Source of the DNA: CAVZXS01 sp963779325
GTDB taxonomy: Bacteria > Bacteroidota > Bacteroidia > Chitinophagales > Chitinophagaceae
NCBI GenBank assembly: GCA_963779325.1
Contig: CAVZXS010000011.1
Location: 741,351-805,350 of the forward strand
DNA length: 64,000 nt
Direction: 5' to 3'
Positions 27,620 through 36,203 of the stretch are shown here, piece by piece. The first letter of the stretch is position 1. Every line of letters starts with the position of its first letter. Position numbers and translations under genes: made by a program. The notes beneath the pieces are model-generated. The model was not told the origin of the DNA. It worked only from the letters and a program-made list of their open reading frames with translations, and searched no databases.

Positions 27620-28891
27620 CTAACCCTTTGCCTGATTCATTTTTTGGAGCAGTAATTTTTTTTCAGCGGAAGATTGCGTCAGTGCTATCGCCTCGGCAAA
27701 ATATTCTTTTGCTTTATCGTATTGCTGTAATTGCAGGTGCAACTCACCCAAGGTGGCGGGCAGCAGGTAATATTTTTTTAGCGAAGCAATTTGGGTCATT
27801 GCCTCAATGGCTTTAATACCTTCGCCAGGGCCTTTAAGTTCGCTGATAACAATGGCCCTGTTTAATTCTATTACCGGCGACGGATAATATTGCTGCAACA
27901 AGTTGTAACAACGTAAAATATTACTCCAACTGGTATGTTCATAGTCCGCGGCCCTTGCATGCTCGTAAGCAATGCCCGCCTCCATGTGATACTTGCCGAT
28001 GCTTTCCCCGGCAGCTGATGCTTCAAGGTGATAAATACCTTTTTCAATTAGCTGCTTATTCCACTTGCTCCGATCCTGTTCTTTCAGCAATAAAATATTT
28101 CCTTCAGCATCCAACCTTGCATCATTGCGTGATGCGGTAAAACAAATCAGTGCCATGAGTGCATGCACATCGGAATGCTTTACTACCGGGCTTCGACAAA
28201 TTAATTCACATAAACGCAGGGCTTCTTTCATTAAATCATTTCGTATCAAATCTTCATGCTGTGTGGAATTATATCCTTCATTAAACAAAAGATAAATTGC
28301 CATCAGCACATTATCCAGGCGATTGTTTAATTCAGCAGTCGCAGGTAATTCAAATTGTACATCGTTATCCCGAAAACTTTGTCGTGCCCGGTACAATCTT
28401 TTTTCAATGGTCTCATAACTTGTTACAAAAGCTTTAGCAATCTCGTTTACACTAAATCCGCACAAGGTTTTTAAAATAAGTGACACCTGTGCCTCAGCGG
28501 CAAGCAATGGATGACAGCAAACGAACATCATACGTAACTGATCGTCGTCAATAGTATCGGTATTGATAAACTCCTTTACCGTGGGCGCCAGGGTATAACC
28601 CGATTGCAGCAACGGAGCTATATTTTTTGAAAATTGATATTGCCTTTTTTGTTGTCTCAAGACATCTACCGCTTTATTACGTGCAACAGTAAACAACCAA
28701 GCTGTCGGATTTTCAGGCAGCCCGTTTATTTTCCAGTTATTGAATGCTTTCAGCAAAGTGTCCTGTACCACATCTTCTGCCAATTGCAAATTTTGCGGGC
28801 CGAATAATTTGGTAAGCACAGCCACCAGTTTTCCCCATTCATGGCGAAAGAGATAATCTACCGTTTGCTCTATGTTTGCACTTGAGTTCAA
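27620..28891 (-). CDS. ECF RNA polymerase sigma factor with C-terminal TPR-like extension (ECF42-like, DUF6596)
   Basis: A 423-residue protein. Sigma region 2 spans ~10-85 (QLAEDVVQDTLLKAFNNWK, TAWLFTVARNKAVDVLRQQ) and region 4 ~120-170 (LKTLCGFSVNEIAKAFVTS). The long C-terminal extension (~190-423) has the DQDR-like motif E271QDRSKW277 and helical TPR-like repeats to the end. Group ECF42 is known for this extension, which controls activity in place of an anti-sigma factor, and for neighbouring DGPF (YCII) proteins. One lies two genes upstream (29680-30030). The trigger is unknown. Confidence 0.88.
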   Translation of the reverse strand: MNSSANIEQTVDYLFRHEWGKLVAVLTKLFGPQNLQLAEDVVQDTLLKAFNNWKINGLPENPTAWLFTVARNKAVDVLRQQKRQYQFSKNIAPLLQSGYTLAPTVKEFINTDTIDDDQLRMMFVCCHPLLAAEAQVSLILKTLCGFSVNEIAKAFVTSYETIEKRLYRARQSFRDNDVQFELPATAELNNRLDNVLMAIYLLFNEGYNSTQHEDLIRNDLMKEALRLCELICRSPVVKHSDVHALMALICFTASRNDARLDAEGNILLLKEQDRSKWNKQLIEKGIYHLEASAAGESIGKYHMEAGIAYEHARAADYEHTSWSNILRCYNLLQQYYPSPVIELNRAIVISELKGPGEGIKAIEAMTQIASLKKYYLLPATLGELHLQLQQYDKAKEYFAEAIALTQSSAEKKLLLQKMNQAKG

Positions 28892-28943
28892 CGCTGATCT
28901 TTATTACGATTTATTATTTTGTTATTGAAACCGGGAAAATAAG

Positions 28944-28973
28944 AAAAGCCTCCCGATAAACAGGGAGGCTTTT
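28944..28973 (-). terminator. Intrinsic terminator after the DinB gene
   Basis: AAAAGCCTCCC (28944-28954) and GGGAGGCTTTT (28963-28973) are perfect 11-bp arms with an 8-nt loop. The A/T ends give a U tract on the minus strand downstream of the DinB gene (and on the plus strand as well). It separates DinB from the sigma-factor gene, so the latter may rely on readthrough or its own promoter. Confidence 0.85.
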
Positions 28974-28993
28974 GCATAATTATATGTCCGCTA

Positions 28994-29596
28994 TTACTTC
29001 GGGAAATCCGGGCTTGCTTTTAACTCCGCAATCTGTAACGTATGCCTTTTAGTATGGGCACTTAAGAAAATCATTAACTGGTAAGTATCAACAAGTCCCA
29101 AAGGCGTTTCGGCAAAATGATTGCGCAAATCATCCCCTGTTGTTTTGATATACTTAATAGCAGCGGTCCTTCTTTCTTTAAATACGGCAAAAGTTTGCGC
29201 CGCAGTACCAAACTGACCTGTCGGTATAAATCCTTCCCGGGTTTTTACTTTAAAACCTCTGTTTGTGAGCATTTGTTTTACCTGCTCATCGCTCATTTTT
29301 AATTCACTTCTTTTAGCAGGATTGGCCTGCTCTTTCAACGTACCCATTGCCCAATCAAATAAATTCTTCTCGGATAAGGCGATATGCTCTACACAATTTG
29401 CAACGCTCCACACACTGTCTGCCGGTTTCCAATTGAGTTGTGTTTCGCTTAAACCTTTTATTTCTTTTGCCAAATCCTGCTGCGTTTCTTTAAAATAGCT
29501 GATGGCATTTTTTTTATCCGCCTTGCTCAATTTATCATCGCTTGCAGTAAAGCCAAGCACGATCAGGAGGCTTAGTAAAGAAAAATACTTTTTCAT
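28994..29596 (-). CDS. Secreted DinB-fold protein
   Basis: A 200-residue protein with a signal peptide (MKKYFSLLSLLIVLGFTASD). The remainder is a DinB/YfiT four-helix bundle: FKETQQDLAKEIKGLSETQL, NCVEHIALSE and SAHTKRHTLQIAELK. The three histidines in VEHIA and HTKRH sit where the family binds a divalent metal. DinB-fold proteins include thiol-dependent transferases; the export signal implies a periplasmic role. It lies between the DGPF gene and the ECF sigma factor. Confidence 0.87.
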   Translation of the reverse strand: MKKYFSLLSLLIVLGFTASDDKLSKADKKNAISYFKETQQDLAKEIKGLSETQLNWKPADSVWSVANCVEHIALSEKNLFDWAMGTLKEQANPAKRSELKMSDEQVKQMLTNRGFKVKTREGFIPTGQFGTAAQTFAVFKERRTAAIKYIKTTGDDLRNHFAETPLGLVDTYQLMIFLSAHTKRHTLQIAELKASPDFPK

Positions 29597-29679
29597 AATA
29601 CATGTTTTAAATGATAAGGAAATATGGAATATTAAAATTACTCCATTCGTTTATCACTTCATAAAAAATTATTTTGCGA

Positions 29680-30030
29680 TTAAGCAGGCATATCAATTTT
29701 CTGTACCTGTCTTACTATTACGGCGCCCCCGGTAGCATAATCGGGATAACCCTCACATAATGAAATGGCTTCGTTGTAATCAGCTGCGTTTACAATAAAA
29801 TAACCGCCAATAATTTCTTTGCCTTCTGTAAAAGGGCCGTCCACCACATTTTTGTGACTGCCTTTGACAATTTTACCGCCCGGCAACAACGCTTCACCGC
29901 TGTCGTACTTTCCGGCTTTGGCCAGTTTGTCAATCCAGGCAAACCATTTACCCATAGTTTCCTGCATTTGTTGCGCTGATGGTTGTTTACCTGTTACTTC
30001 GCTTTGAAAAATAAGCATGAATTTTTCCAT
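29680..30030 (-). CDS. YCII-related DGPF-domain protein
   Basis: A 116-residue protein of the YCII/DGPF family, with the name-giving D64-G-P-F67 in VVDGPFTEGKEIIGGYFIV and the ferredoxin-like start MEKFMLIFQSEV. The biochemical role is not established. It is encoded upstream of an ECF42-like sigma factor on the same strand, the context in which DGPF proteins usually occur, so it probably belongs to that sigma factor's regulon. Confidence 0.9.
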   Translation of the reverse strand: MEKFMLIFQSEVTGKQPSAQQMQETMGKWFAWIDKLAKAGKYDSGEALLPGGKIVKGSHKNVVDGPFTEGKEIIGGYFIVNAADYNEAISLCEGYPDYATGGAVIVRQVQKIDMPA

Positions 30031-30122
30031 AATTTTTTGTTTTAAATGGTTAAAAAATCATTTTCATAATGACGAACGAAGTTTCCGAATCCGGACAGGA
30101 AGTTTTCGGGAGGGTCACCCTT

Positions 30123-30177
30123 TTTTTTTCGAGTGAGTCACTCTTGTTCGAATCCTGAGTGACTCACTCGAAAAAAA
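30123..30177. repeat. REP-like palindrome, RAYT 3' side
   Basis: Perfect 21-bp inverted arms (30123-30143 and 30157-30177) with a 13-nt loop; core GAGTGAGTCACTC. It lies 5 bp past the RAYT stop codon. The same GTGAGTCAC core occurs in the palindrome on the other side of the gene at 30901-30945, and a GGGTCACCC fragment precedes it at 30112-30120. Confidence 0.88.
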
Positions 30178-30182
30178 CAAAA

Positions 30183-30866
30183 TTACTCCAATTTAGAATT
30201 TGGAAAATCTTTGCGGTAGTAATTTTTTACCTGTTCCTCGTGCAATTGAACAAACTTATCTAATCCGCCGAAAAATTTCAGCACATCTTCCGTTGCACAA
30301 TAATTATTGCCGGTATTGGCATTAATAAAACCCGGATATGAACTATATGGGTACGTGGTATAATCGTCAAAGACTTTATGTTTTACTGAATTAGCATGTA
30401 CATAAATTATTGCCTGTCGCAGATGAGCTTCTGTCTCAATTTTTATACGTTTAAACGGTTTTTGAAACAACCCTCCGTGATGGCTATATTTATTTTTAGT
30501 AAAATTGGCAAATGATACCATAAAACTGTTTACCTGCCTTTCAATCATTTCATCAAAAGCTTCGGGCTTGTCGGGTATTGCCAATAGTTTTTTCATAGAA
30601 ACGGTTTGTTTATCTAAATCAAGTTCATGAATGGATGCCGTTACTTTTTCTAAGAGCTTTGATTTTATAATAAAATGCACATGATTAGAAAGTTGACAAT
30701 ACGCCCAAATATCAAAAGCCAAATTATTGAACCGTTGAAACCTTTCTAAAAAAACGGGATAATCAGTTTTATTTCTGAAAAGTAAAATGCCGTCAATGCT
30801 TTTGAATACAAGATGATAATAATTATTTGGAATGAATGGCGACTTGAGTGATTCCGAAACGGGCAT
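30183..30866 (-). CDS. REP-associated tyrosine transposase (RAYT, Y1/IS200-like)
   Basis: A 227-residue protein of the Y1 transposase superfamily. The HUH metal motif is H62-V-H64 in LSNHVHFIIKS. The nucleophile region is the helix with IIYVHANSVKH, and HHGGLFQKPFKRI is typical of RAYTs. RAYTs are single-copy domesticated relatives of IS200/IS605 TnpA that bind and cut REP palindromes. Here one REP-like palindrome flanks each side, both with core GTGAGTCAC, so this looks like an intact RAYT/REP unit inserted downstream of leuS. Confidence 0.92.
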   Translation of the reverse strand: MPVSESLKSPFIPNNYYHLVFKSIDGILLFRNKTDYPVFLERFQRFNNLAFDIWAYCQLSNHVHFIIKSKLLEKVTASIHELDLDKQTVSMKKLLAIPDKPEAFDEMIERQVNSFMVSFANFTKNKYSHHGGLFQKPFKRIKIETEAHLRQAIIYVHANSVKHKVFDDYTTYPYSSYPGFINANTGNNYCATEDVLKFFGGLDKFVQLHEEQVKNYYRKDFPNSKLE

Positions 30867-30900
30867 GTTTGACAGTTTTTGTTTGGGTTTCGTTGACGGG

Positions 30901-30945
30901 GTTTCTCCGGTGAGTCACCCCAAAAGGGTGACTCACCGGAGAAAC
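30901..30945. repeat. REP-like palindrome, RAYT 5' side / leuS 3' end
   Basis: Perfect 20-bp inverted arms (30901-30920 and 30926-30945), loop CAAAA, core CCGGTGAGTCACCC. It starts 3 bp after the leuS stop codon and shares GTGAGTCAC with 30123-30177. It may also end leuS transcripts, although no T tract follows. Confidence 0.88.
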
Positions 30946-30948
30946 GAA

Positions 30949-33900
30949 CTACACTACCACATTTATCATCTTATTCTTCACGTAAATGATTTTCTTCGGG
31001 GGTTTTCCTTCCAGCCATTTCCTTACAATGTCGTTTTGCAAAATAATTTCTTCTATCTGGGTTTGCTCCAAATCCAATGCAAGCGAAAGCGTGGTGCGCA
31101 ATTTGCCATTGATGGAAACGGGATATTCTTTACTGCTTTCAACTAATAAAGAAGCATCTAATTTCGGGTAGGTCGCATCCAATACACTGCCCGTATTTCC
31201 CAATTGACTCCACAGCTCTTCACTTATATGCGGTGCATAAGGTGCCAATAAAATTAATAGCGGTGCTAAGATTTCTTTCTTATGACATTTAATATCGGCC
31301 AGTTCATTTACACAAATCATAAAAGTGCTGACGGCCGTATTGAAACTGAAACGTTCCGTATCTTCTTCAATTCTTCTTAATAGTTTGATGAAGGACTTTT
31401 AATTCGACATCTGTGGCTTTTTCTTCATTCCAAACTCTTTCCTTTGACTATCATCATAAAAAAGTCTCCACAATTTTTTTAGAAAACGATGCACGCCTTC
31501 AATACCCTTGGTGTCCCAGGGTTTACTGGCTTCTACCGGACCGAGAAACATTTCATACATACGGAAAGTATCGGCGCCATATTTTTCGCACAACTCATCG
31601 GGGTTAACAGTGTTGTATTTTGATTTGGACATTTTTTCAGAAACTTCTATTAACTTTAAATATTCAAATGTATTCCCGTCTTTATCTAAGTGATTAAACC
31701 AAATAACATCCTCAATTTTGAAAGGCAAATTATCTTCTCCTATTGTTTCATACCATTTAGTAAATTCTTTTTTTGTAATTTCTGAATGTTCGTTAACATC
31801 AGTTCTGAAATATTTCGCAACCTTATTTTATCTGGTAGAAAATCTTTGTTTTCAGTATATCGCTTCCCATCATATTCATAGTAACCTTTATCATTTAAGT
31901 CTAACAAATTTCCATATAAAACCTTATCAGGGAGTATCATACTTTCTACTAAATCATTGTATTTAGCTGCAAGCTGTTCTGATGAATCTGAGCCAGCTGG
32001 AATTTCTTTAACCTTACATACAATTTGTTCAATAAAATATGAATAGTATGTTATCATCCCCTGATTCACTAACTTCTTATACGGCTCATCAAAACCAATT
32101 AACCCTAAGTCATATAAAAATTTCGTCCACATACGACTGTACAATAAATGCCCTACTGCATGTTCCGTTCCGCCAATGTATAAATCAACCTGGTTCCAAT
32201 AATCACTTACTTTTCTGTCGCAAAATGTTTCATCATTATGCGGGTCCATGTATCTAAAAAAATACCAACTGCTTCCCGCATAGCCGGGCATGGTAGAAGT
32301 TTCCAAAGCCCCCCCGCCCCCCAAGGGGGGGATCACGGACTCAAACCGGTTTGTCCAGTCTTTAATGTTTGCAAGAGGACCCTGTCCATCCGGACCGGGT
32401 TTATAACTTTCTACATGCGGTAATTCAAGCGGCAATTCTTTTTCATCTAACGGTATAGCAATACCATCACTCCATACAATCGGGAATGGTTCACCCCAAT
32501 AACGTTGCCTGCTGAAGCCCGCATCCCGCATTTTGTAATTCACTTTGCGTTTGCCGATACCCAGTTCTTCAATTTTATTGATGGCCACATCAATAGCATC
32601 TTTCATCAACATACCGTTTAAGAAACCTGAGTTTTGCAATACAGCTTCTTTGGTATCGTTGGCTTCTTCGCCGTTAAAATGTTCGCCGATGATATTGGTA
32701 ATAGGTATATTAAAATGTTTCGCGAATGCAAAGTCACGATCATCGCCGCAAGGCACGGCCATAATAGCACCGGTACCGTAACCGGCTAATACATATTCCG
32801 AAATCCAAATCGGTATTTCTCTCCCGTCAAAAGGATTAACGGCATAGGATCCGGTAAAGCAACCGGTAATTTGTTTTACTTCGGCTTGCCGTTCTCTGTC
32901 GCTGCGGCTTTTTACATAATGCAAATAGTTGCCAACTTCTTCTTTTTGTTCCTCTGTTGTTATTTCAGCAACTAATTCATGCTCGGGGGCCAATACCATA
33001 AAGTCTGCACCAAAAATGGTGTCAGGTCGGGTGGTGTAAACTCGCAGTACATGGGCCTCACCCCCTGCCCCTCTCCGGGCGGAGAGGGGAGTACCACCCT
33101 GCTCTTGTTTCGTGCCCGAATTACTAATGAAAGTTTTTATTTTAGTTAATACCGATTCGATATTATTCAGTACTTCATCATTTGTAAACCGTAATAAAAA
33201 AAGCCCAACTTCATTAAAGCACTTTGTTCTGATTTCATCATAAATTTTTTGTTCTTCTTCATTATGATAATCGCCGTCAATTTCTACTATAAGTTTTACA
33301 GGCAATAACGCAAAATCAGCAATATATCCTTCAATAGCATGTTGTCTGCACACTTTTATACCCAACTGATTATTCCTGATTCTTTGCCACAACGCATCTT
33401 CTGCTTCAGTAGGATTTTTTCTGTTTGTTCTGCCGTAATTTTTTAAAGTTTCCCAAATATTTTTATCGGCAGTTTTAAAATATTTTTCAGGTTTGTAGGA
33501 CTGTTCATCCCCCTCTCCGGACGGAGAGGGGTTAGGGGTGAGGCGAAAATCAATTTCCGCACCCCGGCTCTTCCCGATCCAATTCCGCTGCATCTCTTTC
33601 ATGCTGTCACTAAAATCTACTTTCTCCAATCCTTCCAATAATCTTTCGGCATACGCTGTAATACGCAAATACCATTGACGCATTTTCTTTTTTTCTACCG
33701 GGTGGCCGCCGCGTTCGCTTACACCATTTACCACTTCATCATTGGCTAATACGGTGCCCAATGCTTCGCACCAGTTTACTTCGCCGTATTTACTAAATGC
33801 CAATCGATACTCCATCAACACTTCCATCTTTTTCTTTTCTTCAAATGCTTTCCATTCATCGGCGGTAAAGCTGAATGCTGAATGCTGAATGCCGGGTGCA

Positions 33901-34409
33901 TCTGAGCCATACTTTTCAAACAGGGCGGCCAATTGCGTTATGCTTTCTGCCTTCTGCGTTTGGCGGTTATAATAACTATTGAACAATTGCAGAAATATCC
34001 ACTGCGTCCATTTATAAAATTTCGGGTCGCTGGTTTGCACTTCTCTTTCCCAATCATAACAGAAACCAATCTTATCCAATTGGCTTTTAAATGTGGCTAT
34101 ATTTTTCTTGGTGGTCTCAGCGGGGTGCTGCCCGGTTTCCAATGCATATTGTTCTGCGGGCAATCCAAAACTGTCAAAACCCATCGGGTGCAATACATTA
34201 AAACCTTTTAATCTTTTATAACGGCTGTAAATATCGCTTGCAATATATCCCAGCGGATGGCCTACATGCAAACCGGCGCCGCTCGGGTAAGGAAACATAT
34301 CCAGCACATAGTACTTGGGTTTATCGCTTACATTATTTACAGTATATACTTTATTGGTTTTCCACCAATCCTGCCATTTCTTTTCTATATTTCTGAAATT
34401 ATACTCCAT
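30949..34409 (-). CDS. leuS: Leucyl-tRNA synthetase with DUF559 insertion in the editing domain; three one-base frameshifts
   Basis: Class I synthetase charging tRNA-Leu. HIGH motif H48-V-G-H51 lies in PYPSGAGLHVGHPLGY and KMSKS in VSEKMSKSKYN. The editing domain is recognisable by TTRPDTIFG and GYGTGAIMAVPCGD. Residues ~289-452 are a DUF559 insertion (33055-33544) and ~693-702 a short palindrome-coded insertion. The frame breaks near 31826 (one A missing; DKNKVAKYFRTDVNEH restored), near 31438 (one A missing; VWNEEKATD restored) and near 31378 (one A extra; KKIEEDTERFSFN restored). Every break is repaired by a single base, and leuS is essential, so these are probably consensus errors. The C-terminal anticodon-binding part runs to 30949. 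Confidence 0.9.
32305..32331. repeat. In-frame GC palindrome inside leuS (CCCCCC-AA-GGGGGG)
   Basis: CCCCCC (32317-32322) and GGGGGG (32325-32330) around AA, with a further C7 run at 32309-32315. On the coding strand it adds IPPLGGGGAL between conserved LeuRS segments ending NRFESV and beginning TSTMPGYAGSSWYF. A short relative, CCCCTTTGGGG, lies at 58133-58143. Confidence 0.75.
33055..33544 (-). mobile_element. Palindrome-flanked DUF559 element inserted in-frame in leuS
   Basis: The ~490-bp segment has inverted ends GCCTCACC (33055) and GGTGAGGC (33544). Next to each end is a palindrome of CCCCTCTCC-NNNN-GGAGAGGGG: 33068-33089 and 33510-33531. Including the palindromes' outer arms, the 21-bp terminal inverted repeats match at about 18 positions. 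Between them ~130 codons encode a DUF559 domain with YIADFALLPVKLIVEIDGDY and RTKCFNEVGLFLLRFTNDEV. The D...ExD pattern is the PD-(D/E)XK nuclease core related to Vsr. The flanks translate as LTPNPSPSGEG and TPLSARRGAGGEA. The LeuRS frame runs straight through. No intein splice residues are seen, so the domain stays in the protein. Confidence 0.85.
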
Positions 34410-34787
34410 AGCCCGTTCCTGATCATTTTACACTCTCTTTCCGAAATTGAAAAAGAGTTTTAGGTTATAAATATCTTTTATGTTGTTATTGTGATCCGTC
34501 TATATCCGCATTTACAGCGATGCAATATTTCAAATTGCATGTTATTGCCTTGTATAATACCGGTTAATCTGTGAAAGAAGACTTAAAAAAATCTTTTCAC
34601 CGTTATTAATTATCATCTGCAAAAATAATATGGCTGTACAAGCGTTTAGAGAACGACAAAAATAAGGATTGTACTGCTTAATCTGCTATTTTTGCCCGAC
34701 CGTAACAGGTCTTAATAAAGGCGAGTTGGCCCGTTTTCAGTAAATTGCCGGCAAACCCGATACATTCATTCAAAAAAATAATTTCGC
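34410..34787. other. 378-bp divergent intergenic region between leuS and ftsX
   Basis: No gene is seen. It should hold the promoters of both leuS (-) and ftsX (+). A small hairpin, ATGCAAT...ATTGCAT, lies near 34521-34541. Confidence 0.5.
34669..34694 (+). promoter_or_regulatory. Probable ftsX promoter
   Basis: TATTTTTG at 34687-34694 fits the Bacteroidota -7 consensus TAnnTTTG; a TTG at 34669-34671 is a possible but closely spaced -33 element. The ftsX start follows 93 bp downstream. Confidence 0.35.
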
Positions 34788-35663
34788 ATGGCTCAATTCG
34801 GAAAAGCATCATCCAAACGCGGCAAACCATCCTATTTTATGGCCATTGTGGGGGTAAGCATTGTACTTTTTTTTATAGGTATTTTCGGGTTTTTATTTTT
34901 AAGTGCGGGTAATTATATGCGCGGACTAAAGGAAGATGTAAAAGTAATTGTGTACCTGCAGAATAATGCCCGCAAGCCTGACGTAGACCAGTTGCGTGAT
35001 TATATTGCCGCCAAGCCATATACCAAATCCATTGAGTATGTAGACAAAGAAATGGCCAAGAGCAGGATGAAAACCGATGGCGAAGAAAACTTTGAAGAAT
35101 TTTTGGAGGAAAATCCATTACCCAACTCATTGGAGTTTCACTTAAAAAGTGAATTTGTACATAAGGATACGCTGTCGGCTATAAAAGCTGAGCTGTCGCA
35201 AAAAATATTATTGGTAGAGAGTGTAAAATATCCTGCCGCATTAGTAGAAAAAATCGCCAATATCGTAAAATGGATTTTAGCAGGATTAATAGGCTTGGCT
35301 GTAATTTTCTCTTTACTTTCTATCATATTAATTGATAATACTATTCGACTGGCTATGTATAGCAACCGGTTTTTAATTAAAACCATGCAAATGGTAGGAG
35401 CTACCCGGAATTTTATATCGAAACCGATGAATATACGGGCCATTATAAATGGTGTGGTAGCTGCGTTAATAGCCATCGCACTCATTTATGTTTTGATATT
35501 GGGACTTGAAAAATTTGTTCCTTACCTGCGAGACCTGCGCAATAACACCCATTTGTTTATGCTATTCGCCCTCATGCTGTTATTGGGTATCGGTATCAGC
35601 CTGTTCAGCACCAATCGCAGTATAGGCAAGTATTTGAAGATGAAGCTGGATGATTTGTATTAG
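34788..35663 (+). CDS. ftsX: Cell division protein FtsX (permease-like)
   Basis: A 291-residue inner-membrane protein with the FtsX plan: a first transmembrane helix (~18-42), a ~110-residue periplasmic domain (DVKVIVYLQNNARKPDVDQL, ENPLPNSLEFHLKSEF), then three helices at ~160-185, ~210-235 and ~250-272. The conserved cytoplasmic loop reads NTIRLAMYSNRFLIKTMQMV. With the ATPase FtsE it controls peptidoglycan hydrolases at the septum. FtsE is not in the window, as is common in this phylum. It leads the ftsX-DUF3098-uppP series. Confidence 0.95.
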   Translation: MAQFGKASSKRGKPSYFMAIVGVSIVLFFIGIFGFLFLSAGNYMRGLKEDVKVIVYLQNNARKPDVDQLRDYIAAKPYTKSIEYVDKEMAKSRMKTDGEENFEEFLEENPLPNSLEFHLKSEFVHKDTLSAIKAELSQKILLVESVKYPAALVEKIANIVKWILAGLIGLAVIFSLLSIILIDNTIRLAMYSNRFLIKTMQMVGATRNFISKPMNIRAIINGVVAALIAIALIYVLILGLEKFVPYLRDLRNNTHLFMLFALMLLLGIGISLFSTNRSIGKYLKMKLDDLY

Positions 35664-35708
35664 AAATACAGGATAAATTTCTCTTTACTTTTCAATTAAA
35701 AACTTTCT

Positions 35709-35791
35709 AAATCCCCTCCCGGGAGAGCCTGTCCCGCCAATGCGGGAGGCGAAAGAGGCTTCTTATAAAATATTTTCGCAGGGGGTGGGTT
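35709..35791. repeat. Compound palindromic element in the ftsX-DUF3098 spacer
   Basis: Nested arms AGCCT (35726-35730)/AGGCT (35756-35760) and TCCCGC (35732-35737)/GCGGGA (35742-35747) lie inside outer ends AATCCCCTCCC and GGGGGTGGGTTT. The outer ends resemble the CACCCC/GGGGTG ends of the DUF559 element, so it may be a non-autonomous relative. Confidence 0.6.
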
Positions 35792-35871
35792 TTGATATGC
35801 AGCAATTTGGAATGTATACCTGAGTACGATCTGCCAAAAATCTTTATATTGCACCACTAATTTTTATTTTT

Positions 35872-36114
35872 ATGAAAGAAAACAGTACAGAGGCCAAGAT
35901 GTTTGAAAAAGATAACTTAGTGTGGATGGGTATTAGCTTAGCCGTAATAGCGCTGGGTATGTTTTTAATGGCCGGCGGCAAAAGCAGCGATCCTAAGGTT
36001 TTTAATAAAGAGGAAGTTTATAGTACGATGCGTATCACCGTGGCGCCTATATTAATATTAGCGGGTTTGTGTATCGGTGTGTTCGCTATTTTTAAAAAGC
36101 CGAAAAAGAACTGA
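35872..36114 (+). CDS. DUF3098 small membrane protein
   Basis: An 80-residue protein with two transmembrane helices (~19-36 WMGISLAVIALGMFLMAGG and ~54-73 VAPILILAGLCIGVFAIF) and a basic tail. The sequence FEKDNLVWMGISLAVI is the DUF3098 signature. In Bacteroidota the gene is regularly found between ftsX and uppP, as here, hinting at a role in envelope growth; this is context only. Confidence 0.9.
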   Translation: MKENSTEAKMFEKDNLVWMGISLAVIALGMFLMAGGKSSDPKVFNKEEVYSTMRITVAPILILAGLCIGVFAIFKKPKKN

Positions 36115-36203
36115 ATAAGTGGTAAGTAATAAGTTATAAGTAATAGGTTTGCGGAGTGTACTACTTCGCATTTTTTATTTTTATCATTTTAAAGAGTAGT
36201 TGA

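Noticed and set aside
30141..30160. GTTCGAATCC resembling a tRNA T-loop
   Set aside because: It is the loop of a perfect palindrome and has no matching T-stem, anticodon arm or acceptor stem.
33055..33544. Intein or group I/II intron in leuS
   Set aside because: No splice-junction Cys/Ser/Thr or Asn, no HINT blocks, and no intron core; the frame is continuous and palindromes mark the ends.
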